Assembly (NCBI GenBank): GCA_016802295.1 | Contig: JAESIW010000020.1 | Span: 2,690,552-2,754,551 of the forward strand | Source of the DNA: Brachionus rotundiformis | Lineage: Eukaryota > Rotifera > Eurotatoria > Ploima > Brachionidae | Reading direction: 5' to 3' | Length of the DNA stretch: 64,000 nucleotides | Notes under the pieces: generated by a model | The model's database searches: none | Told to the model about the DNA's origin: nothing | The model's input: the letters and a program-made list of their open reading frames with translations, nothing else | In this document: piece by piece, positions 59,001-64,000 of the stretch | Layout of the letters: the number at the start of each line of letters is the position of its first letter | Numbering within the stretch: the first letter of the stretch is position 1 | Program-made: the position numbers and the translations under genes

Positions 59001-62000
59001 ATTCTAGCAATTCATGCAATTTAATCGAAAAGACGATGGACAAATTTATTCATAAATGGAATCAGATGACGCGAAAAGTTGATGAAATGAAAAATAATTA
59101 TATTTTTCTCAATAAGCATTTAAAAAATATCGCTCATGATTACCACGTTGAATTGTCTTTTTTAGAAAGTTTGCAAAATAGTTCTTCATGTAACTTAGTT
59201 CTTAATTGTGTTGATCCAACTGTAATTAAGTATCAGTTTGAAAAAATGAGATCAACATATGACAATTTACAACAAAGATCTTTAACTATTAGTGAAATTA
59301 AGCAAGATGCAAATCATTTAATTCGCTTGAATCATGATTTTGAGACTAAGCTTCATTTGAAAACCGAAATTTTAGATAGTGACAATAAATATTTAGAATA
59401 TTTAACCAAAAGTGCTTCAGTTGTTTCATTAAATAATTTAGTCAACCTTTTGGATTCAAATGGCATTCTTAAAAGTATTAATGATTTGGAAGATAAAAAT
59501 AGCTATTTTAAAGAAATACTTAATGTTAATATAAATGTATTTCATCGTTTATATCCAATTTGCGATAAATTGTCACTGAATTTGTCTAAATTAAATCAAT
59601 CAATTTCAATTTTGGACTCCGATTTAGATTGGCTCGATAATTCTAAAGAAAATGAAATTTCTCAAAAAGATAAAAAAGAATTTTTCGAAAAATTACATAC
59701 TAGCATTCTTTACAACTATAAACAATTCGAGGAGGAAATACAAAATACTATATGTTCTAGAATAATTGATGAAATTAATTTAAAAAACATAGAATGTAAT
59801 GAATTAATCAATGATTTAAATCAGCATATTGAAGAAACTAGTGGCAAATTAGATAATCTTAGTGGAAAATATAAACAGGCATACGAGAATTTTCAATCTA
59901 AACAGTCAAATTCTAAAGAAATTTACTCTGAAATGAATGATATACTCGAATGGTTAGATATGGTAGAATCCAAATATTCTGATTCAACTTTGAATATATC
60001 TCACGACAACTCAATAATTGAAAATGAATTAAAAAATCAAATTATATTCAATGATGAGGTTCAAAAGCAAAAGCTTAAATTAAGACAAATAGATTTAAAA
60101 AGTCAACAAATGATTCGTCAAGATTTAATAGAGGACTCGATAGAATTCAAAGAAAAATTGGTAAATCTTCATTTTCAACTAGATAATTATATAGAAATAG
60201 GAATCAATAGAGTTAATCGTCTCGAAGAAGCTCTTGTTATTTCTAAGGAATTAAAACAGACCTACGAACCATTCATTAAATCGATGACATTGATTCAAGA
60301 TCGATTAGACTTATTGGACAATTTTAACTTAATCGAATCAGGCGTAGAATCCAAGGAATTTCTAATGAATAAACTTTTAACCATCGAAGAGATAAGTCAT
60401 GAATTACTTGAAAAAAAATCGGATTTAGAGATATTAATACGAAATAGTAAAAATATGATCAAAATTTGTGAATGCCCGAAAAATTACATAACAAAACAAT
60501 TTTATCCATCAACTGATTCAAATTTTGAAGAAGAAGCTCAAAATATGAATCAACGAGATACTAATTTTGAATTGAAAAAAATTATTGATTTTGCGAATCA
60601 AACTTTTAATAGCCTCAAAACCGATTTAGATATTAAAAAAGATGAATTAGAGAATATTTTATGGAAATCAGCTGACTTGACGGACAAAATACATAATTTG
60701 AATTCAAATTTGAAGATAAAAATTGATTTTATTGAATCTAATGATACAATTAGTACTCATCCTGATAAAATCAGAACCCTAATTTTAGATAATAAAACTA
60801 TGCTAAATGAATTATACAAACGAAAACAAGAAATTGATGATATTAAAGAACATTCTTTAATAAAATCAAGTGAAGAAACTCCTGAATTAAGTAAAAAAAT
60901 AATTGATTTGGAAAAAATGGTGACAAATTTAAATAAAGCGGGTGAAAATCGAGAAAAAATATTAAGCGATTCCTTAAAATATTCGGAACTATTTTGGAAT
61001 AATTATAATTTTATAAATGATTTGATAAGCGACTTAGATGAAAGACTTCAATTATTGGAGAGTGAGACTGTTGCTATTGATCCTGATTCAGTTTTAGAAC
61101 AACAACAATATCATCAGCAAATAATTAAAGATATAGATGAACATGAAGCTAAATTGGTCGATTTAGAAAATTATGGAAATGAGCTTATCAAATTTTGTTG
61201 TCTTTCTGATAGAATTGATATTGAAAAAGCCATCGAAGATTGTACCAAAGATTGGAACCGAATTAAGAAATCAGTGAAAAATCATGAAATAAATATACAA
61301 ATGACATTTTCGAAGGCTTGTGAATTTCAACAAGAGTTAATTGAAATATTAGAATGGATAAGTTTACAACAAGAAAAATTTGTAAACTTAGATTCGAGTC
61401 TCAATAGCGATGATCCTAAAACGATAAGATTTCAAATCAATTTACTAAAAGAGTTTAAAGAAAAAGTTGATCCAAAACAAATGAGAATTTTGATACTTAA
61501 TCATAAATTTGATGATTTAAAATTAAATATTCGAACTAATCAATCATTCGAAGTATTAGAATCCTTACAAGAACCTTTGAACAGTGCTAATAAAGAGTGG
61601 AAGCGATTGCAATCTTCTATTAATGAAAGAAAGTCTAATCTACAAAATATACTTATTGATATGGGGCAATTGAATGAAGCCTTGGACGAAATCGGAAAAT
61701 CTGTTGACACAACAATCAACTCTTTAGAATCAATCGAAAAATTCGTTGATTCAAACAGTGATATTCCGTTTAGAACCATTGATTTAAAGATGGCACGACT
61801 GAAAATGATTGAAAAAGAAATCAAATCACAAGGATATTTATTAGAGCGCTCTAAAAACAAGTGCAATCATTTATTAAATAATGAATCTTTTGAAAACCCA
61901 GAAAATTTGAATGAATTAAAATCTAAAATTAATTCTATATCGGATACAAATGAATCAATGGTAAAAAAGTTTAAACAATTACAACAAATTTATGATAAAG

Positions 62001-64000
62001 AACAGACTCAAACATTGAGTCTAGTTTGCGAATTAACTGATAGTTTAGAGTGGCTTAAAGATTTAGAGACTGCTTTAGACCGAAACTTTTTGTATGGTGG
62101 TTTACCAGAGACAGCTCGTGAACAATTAGATAAGTTCCAGGGATTATTTCAACAAATTGAATCAAATCAAGATGTTATAGATAATCTAATTCTTAGAGCT
62201 TCAAATTGTCATGAAAGCAATTTAACAAATAGTAAAGTAGATTTCAAGCTTAAGGAATCGTTTGAAAACTTATCAAGAAAGTGGTCTTTGATTTTAAAAA
62301 AATCAAGTGAGAAAAAAGAAAAACTCGAATCCGCATTAAATAAGGCTAATGAGTTTAATGAAAAATATCACGAATTTATACGTTGGCTAAACGAAACCGA
62401 AAAATGTTTTAATAGTCAAAAACAGTATTCAAAGATACAATCTATTTTAGATGAACAAATTGTAGCTCATCAAAATTTACAAATTTCAATTAATAATCAT
62501 AGAGACCATATACTTGAATTAGACCGTCTAGGAACTCATCTTAAATATTACAGTCAAAAACAAGATGGAATTTTAATAAAGAATCTTTTAATTTCAGTCC
62601 AAAATAGATGGGAAAAGATTGTTAGCAAATCATCTATTCGAACAAGAGATTTAGAGCGTGGATATCAAGAAGTGAGGGCATTTTATGATCAGTGGAATAA
62701 ATTAAATGAATGGCTTGATTCAAAATTAAGTATTATATCTCAGGATCAACAAATTCCTATAGGAAACAATTCGATTAAAATAAAACAACAAATAGCGAAA
62801 CATGCTGATTTTCATCGAATTATTAATAATCAGCAATCATCATATGATAAAATAATTAAAAATGGTCGTAAATTGTACGAAAAATGTGATAAAGAAAGCA
62901 AAGATCGTATTTTTATTCAAGAAATAATTTTAGAAATTAAGAATAAATGGAAAATATTGTGCATGCAATCAGTAGAAAGACAAAAAAAACTAGAAGAAGC
63001 TCTTCTTTGTTCTGGACAATTTCAAGATGCTTTGATTAATTTGACTGAATGGCTTAGAAAAGTTAAACCGACTTTGAATACAAATGAATCATTATATGGC
63101 GATTTAGATAATGTTTTGGCTTTAATTGAAGATAATCAACAGTTTCAAAAACAATTGCAACTTAAAGCCGAGCAAGTTTTGCTTATAAATAATGCCGCCC
63201 AAGATATTATTCAAATATCTAATGATAAAGATGAAGATATAGACTCTTTAAACAATATACTCAAAGAGATGAATGAATTATGGAAAGATGTCGATGAATT
63301 AAGTAAAGATCGAACAAAGCGATTAGAAGAATCCCTTAAATTAGCAACCGAATTTAATGATTCAATGAGAGCATGTATTGAGTGGCTGAAAAATACTGAA
63401 CTAGTTCTTAGACAAGATTGGAGAAAATTTGACGAAAACCAAATTCAGAATTTGATAAAAGAGCATCAAGATTTTATTAAGTACTTGAATGAAAAAAAAC
63501 AAATGATTGATCAATGTTTAGATTTAGGAAACAGTTTACTGGAAAACTGTATTCCAGAAGCCGTGATAAATTTAAAGCATTATATAACCTTTATAGAAAA
63601 TAAATGTGATGAAATATTCAAGCTATCTGATGAAAAGTTACATTTCTTGAATGAAGTTTTCGAAAATTTGAAAAAAAATGATGATTTGTTAAACGAACTT
63701 TTAATGTGGCTTCAAGGCGCCGAAGCAACTTTAACCGCTTCAAATCAAAAGCCACTACCGAATAGCTTAGAAATCATTGATCAACTCCTCAAAGACCATT
63801 ATGACTTTCAAAATGAACTTCAGCAAAGGCAAGTAAAGATGGATGCTCTATTAGGAAACACAGCAAGGGAATTTGATAGTTATTTATTTGGTACATTGAT
63901 TGAATCTAAAAAGAAATCAAATTATGGAAATAAAAATCGTTTTGATTTTAAAATTTCAGAACCAAAAATAAAAAATTCTCGTATTAAATTATTGTTTGAC
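44058..64000 (+). CDS. Spectraplakin (Short stop/VAB-10/MACF1/dystonin type), 3' incomplete
   Basis: Giant cytolinker joining actin and microtubules. Exons 44058-44295, 44344-44495, 44543-44620, 44666-44758, 44808-44977, 45028-45670, 45722-45894 and 46149-47820 sum to 3219 nt. They code a short leader, CH1 (DKIQTKTFTKWINQHL, RFHWLQNVE, GNPKLTLGLIWIIILHFQ), CH2 (NTLISWVNENLEQW, ENLRLAFELAE, KLLDPEDVD) and spectrin-like plakin repeats. The plakin SH3 contains YLKWNIFSIS and FIPSVCFIIPGPDKE. Exons 49160-49338, 49398-49539, 49599-49813 and 49865-50024 continue the plakin domain. Plakin repeats lie at 51,014-53,851. Small exons 54160-54216 and 54265-54555 lead to the spectrin-repeat exon that runs off the window. 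EF-hands and the GAS2 domain should lie beyond 64,000. Confidence 0.93.
48588..49040 (+). CDS. Candidate alternative first exon of spectraplakin
   Basis: The frame is closed by TAA six bases before ATG 48,588, and no acceptor fits the phase of the preceding exon, so this exon should begin a separate transcript. It codes 151 Ser/Lys/Asp-rich residues without a known domain. It ends TGT|GTATGA in phase 0, matching the acceptor at 49,160. The product would lack the actin-binding CH domains and most of the plakin domain. A 767-bp non-coding gap upstream gives room for a promoter. Confidence 0.6.
50025..51013. other. Long intron or internal promoter region of spectraplakin
   Basis: About 1 kb of AT-rich sequence follows the donor AAG|GTAACA, far longer than the 43-60 nt introns around it. 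I see no coding sequence. Its size and position before an ATG-opening exon suggest an internal promoter. Confidence 0.45.
51014..53416 (+). CDS. Plakin-repeat exon of spectraplakin
   Basis: The ORF runs to a TAA at 53,441, but a strong donor TCA|GTAAGA at 53,416 in phase 0 suggests splicing. It holds repeated plakin/plectin units of the form N-P-x-N/T-G-x-x-x-S-x-x-x-A-I-x-x-x-I/L-I. Examples are INPLNGDRMSVIDAIRIDLI, SGKFFSIKEAIEKKIL and PSTGNDLNLNEACAQGFI. These are the domains that bind intermediate filaments in plakins. It opens with MASESIKTCK after AAGATATGG, and no convincing pyrimidine-rich acceptor lies just upstream, so it may be another first exon. An internal route through ATTAAGAG| at about 50,983 would be in phase 0 but weak. 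Confidence 0.75.
53513..53851 (+). CDS. Further plakin-repeat exon, possible alternative start
   Basis: After TTTTATTTTAG there is one base and then an ATG that opens 113 codons with two more plakin-repeat-like units (DPISGIEYNTVEIIDLKLF, IPLNEAIGLKYVK). The donor AAA|GTAAAG is phase 0, but the acceptor phase does not fit the 53,416 donor. This exon is therefore either used as a first exon or joined to a donor I have not found. Confidence 0.55.
54160..54216 (+). CDS. 57-nt acidic exon of spectraplakin
   Basis: Nineteen codons (ESNENESKNLNDNDIKSAE) between ATTAAG and GTATTA, phase 0 at both ends, linking the plakin-repeat exons to the rod. Being 3n and symmetric it could be skipped freely. 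Confidence 0.6.
54611..64000 (+). CDS. Giant spectrin-repeat rod exon of spectraplakin
   Basis: From the acceptor at 54,610 one reading frame stays open to the last base of the window, at least 9390 nt or 3130 residues. I checked the frame at 54,611, 58,322 and 63,722. The first half is a Lys/Glu/Asn-rich helical coiled coil with few aromatic residues. From about 59,900 typical spectrin-repeat helix A starts recur roughly every 320-350 bp, including LEWLDMVES, LEWISLQQE, LEWLKDLET, IRWLNETEK, NEWLDSKLS, TEWLRKVKP, IEWLKNTEL and LMWLQGAEA. In the family this rod spaces the actin-binding head from the microtubule-binding tail. No stop, intron or repeat insertion interrupts it. Confidence 0.9.
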   Translation, partial: MNREISYRIKNYNDLNETHKKLKSKLCEFIEQINSIKEQLSENMQLFEEYPCNLSNLAQNEIDLFNIDKTIKSKNMELDSISELTKIFNDHLKVNDHLLSEFKFKNQPNNSCDFFKRENSKIVEIYLSDAKFNYENLKKTIDDILILNNNFSKSSSFILSIEAWFRSFESQTIDKCKKIAYLKNPEDNLEYHLSSLKKLDNELEEKKRSITDFENLENSISITYQKIKNSPFKQEKSSEYVSRLNSIRTKILDAIESLSKNKNIVDKKHQQYLDEMFKNFENIQINDDLTVQNINDLTENLKKLKLNLREKINDLNNSNIKKNDSFEDLIKNILNLSQEIDSKYTNLTRLNDIMKSYESNMKQFQTIIDNVEYDNDKKISENIDSIFKISNEKKNEIDSSKLEEALNACLNQIEAKYVPDFISTKKLRDLTKSIHEKKLQLNEKKQSSDKKANLSKDLISKFNKFDKIEKWTLDVKEKLTVPIGNNFDDLEKQYETVEEVLFEYTTKLSDIEELNEFSSQNFEILNNELKNSDFVIKLNKINQEFDSISKNIQDRKNILLNSLDKIKTLNENIDALASRAQELNINLNKTNDLLDRNNLEISEKNENIKILDNERLKLKKDIDLIKSKIDNKDDLTLKFENIDSKFNRIESIFKEINGFIYEANSNMSNFENLFKQINYLVEQNQSKLEKIVFEIKTILMNEENPEFRLKELSEKVKNISKHEQKVNEINKYGDKFYNTSSIMEKLTMINSNYDILNKNLESTISFTSDLIGRFNEISRNEQFILNEISTINEITDSISRSFPFDEDCDLKSYFDRIDSLQNVKLKKTCDCLEDLNNSQKNLDDCIHNFYLLHQREKLDHHQAKFKKKIEAINKKKQTTENQLKQLKDNLSEYSIEKNNFDKKKEILLNFINYLDNEILNQQNFVDLVDISTKKDFCEKKFEEMKDFDEELENLVKINRVIDKFKRNKENSQNTKIKEIQDKYGYLLENLNFLKGKVHLCEKYILEIKNYKNKYQILEDESIKSINESNDVNALKNYLTKLDDIIQSELLPIMEKFNNTGIEIISKELDEFKTKAELLKSEINQRLIYIEQTNKKTLRDELEKAKSTLLLLENDIDLNVNLLSKKNEMKQKIENIFSQQFKFKDTLKIDDPLHEQIIAMKTHQINLIEKLDRKYGSLSRLTNLETRVHDIGNKIQHLESMQNYDINSQDKLKEKISIINDSKTELIIIKDEAVQFLDEIQNTPNLQKNNSNFSESVIEFKTRVEEIIERCQILSDSLADKETQLINKLNGFIKLEKEIQNLSNQIIINKKDLETKFEQTSPEFFQLDDLKDSLDNEMKKAEDFKIQIDKISNEIKLLGVNINKDHLEDNFSQFENSLKKIKQKLEFSVLKSCEYEERVLNLESNLTLIENELDQMSKIKYNFSNLESIDKNITDLETLMKKLVDISNQIDDFKELCERMLQNFNSSNSCNLIEKTMDKFIHKWNQMTRKVDEMKNNYIFLNKHLKNIAHDYHVELSFLESLQNSSSCNLVLNCVDPTVIKYQFEKMRSTYDNLQQRSLTISEIKQDANHLIRLNHDFETKLHLKTEILDSDNKYLEYLTKSASVVSLNNLVNLLDSNGILKSINDLEDKNSYFKEILNVNINVFHRLYPICDKLSLNLSKLNQSISILDSDLDWLDNSKENEISQKDKKEFFEKLHTSILYNYKQFEEEIQNTICSRIIDEINLKNIECNELINDLNQHIEETSGKLDNLSGKYKQAYENFQSKQSNSKEIYSEMNDILEWLDMVESKYSDSTLNISHDNSIIENELKNQIIFNDEVQKQKLKLRQIDLKSQQMIRQDLIEDSIEFKEKLVNLHFQLDNYIEIGINRVNRLEEALVISKELKQTYEPFIKSMTLIQDRLDLLDNFNLIESGVESKEFLMNKLLTIEEISHELLEKKSDLEILIRNSKNMIKICECPKNYITKQFYPSTDSNFEEEAQNMNQRDTNFELKKIIDFANQTFNSLKTDLDIKKDELENILWKSADLTDKIHNLNSNLKIKIDFIESNDTISTHPDKIRTLILDNKTMLNELYKRKQEIDDIKEHSLIKSSEETPELSKKIIDLEKMVTNLNKAGENREKILSDSLKYSELFWNNYNFINDLISDLDERLQLLESETVAIDPDSVLEQQQYHQQIIKDIDEHEAKLVDLENYGNELIKFCCLSDRIDIEKAIEDCTKDWNRIKKSVKNHEINIQMTFSKACEFQQELIEILEWISLQQEKFVNLDSSLNSDDPKTIRFQINLLKEFKEKVDPKQMRILILNHKFDDLKLNIRTNQSFEVLESLQEPLNSANKEWKRLQSSINERKSNLQNILIDMGQLNEALDEIGKSVDTTINSLESIEKFVDSNSDIPFRTIDLKMARLKMIEKEIKSQGYLLERSKNKCNHLLNNESFENPENLNELKSKINSISDTNESMVKKFKQLQQIYDKEQTQTLSLVCELTDSLEWLKDLETALDRNFLYGGLPETAREQLDKFQGLFQQIESNQDVIDNLILRASNCHESNLTNSKVDFKLKESFENLSRKWSLILKKSSEKKEKLESALNKANEFNEKYHEFIRWLNETEKCFNSQKQYSKIQSILDEQIVAHQNLQISINNHRDHILELDRLGTHLKYYSQKQDGILIKNLLISVQNRWEKIVSKSSIRTRDLERGYQEVRAFYDQWNKLNEWLDSKLSIISQDQQIPIGNNSIKIKQQIAKHADFHRIINNQQSSYDKIIKNGRKLYEKCDKESKDRIFIQEIILEIKNKWKILCMQSVERQKKLEEALLCSGQFQDALINLTEWLRKVKPTLNTNESLYGDLDNVLALIEDNQQFQKQLQLKAEQVLLINNAAQDIIQISNDKDEDIDSLNNILKEMNELWKDVDELSKDRTKRLEESLKLATEFNDSMRACIEWLKNTELVLRQDWRKFDENQIQNLIKEHQDFIKYLNEKKQMIDQCLDLGNSLLENCIPEAVINLKHYITFIENKCDEIFKLSDEKLHFLNEVFENLKKNDDLLNELLMWLQGAEATLTASNQKPLPNSLEIIDQLLKDHYDFQNELQQRQVKMDALLGNTAREFDSYLFGTLIESKKKSNYGNKNRFDFKISEPKIKNSRIKLLFD

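Noticed and set aside
55089..61866. Several Ser/Phe-rich minus-strand ORFs
   Set aside because: All are antisense to the giant spectraplakin exon; its Asn/Lys/Glu-rich codons leave the opposite strand open.
1..64000. CRISPR array, bacterial operon or prophage as the hidden system
   Set aside because: No regular repeat-spacer array or bacterial gene signals; introns and metazoan proteins show this is an animal nuclear genome.

Overview
The window is nuclear DNA from a compact, very AT-rich invertebrate animal genome. The evidence is metazoan protein families (kinesin-1, Derlin-1, CHMP5, MRPS22, CDK12/13, a Mesh-like NIDO-AMOP-VWD protein, a spectraplakin), spliceosomal introns mostly 43-60 nt long with GTAAR...TTTAG ends, and many decayed DNA transposons of metazoan type. 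A monogonont rotifer such as Brachionus fits the base composition, intron size and transposon mix, but that is inference; nothing here names the species.

Layout. 1-32,400 is mainly mobile-element terrain. Two Mutator-like (MULE) elements with intact 9-bp target-site duplications lie 18 bp apart (4758-7628 and 7656-10096), and the N-terminal half of a related transposase runs off the left edge. Nearby are a Tc1/mariner remnant (624-755), a DDE_Tnp_4-type pseudogene (2418-3305), a 367-bp foldback element (3928-4294), a GC-richer reverse-transcriptase element (10,560-12,477), a second decayed DDE transposon (about 14,096-16,200), and an element with dense AAGATCTTAT-like ends (20,247-22,529) that stops 41 bp before the start codon of the Mesh-like gene. 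A homeodomain-like ORF and a frameshifted LIM-domain fragment lie between these. The Mesh-like gene (22,571-29,391) reads signal peptide, NIDO, IPT-like, AMOP, VWD, Sushi, MAM-like module, one membrane span, then a cytoplasmic tail with three CxxC pairs. It has a one-base frame break and one junction I cannot explain. A Ty3-like gag fragment follows at 31,022-31,634.

32,900-64,000 is a dense housekeeping block. Kinesin heavy chain (32,904-35,875) and Derlin-1 (36,406-37,511) are on the minus strand. CHMP5 (37,934-38,599), MRPS22 (38,944-40,027), CDK12/13 (40,713-43,362) and a giant spectraplakin gene (44,058 to beyond 64,000) are on the plus strand. Derlin-1 and CHMP5 are divergent and share a 422-bp intergenic region. 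For Derlin-1, MRPS22, CDK12/13, kinesin and the first eight spectraplakin exons, my hand-built exon models sum to whole codons, which supports them.

The spectraplakin is the most striking gene. It has two CH domains, a plakin domain with its SH3, several candidate alternative first exons that all end in phase 0 (one coding plakin repeats), and a spectrin-repeat exon open for at least 9.39 kb to the window edge. Together the block's genes cover cortical cytoskeleton and transport (spectraplakin, kinesin), membrane quality control (Derlin-1, CHMP5), mitochondrial translation (MRPS22) and transcription elongation (CDK12/13). No operon-like functional linkage is claimed.
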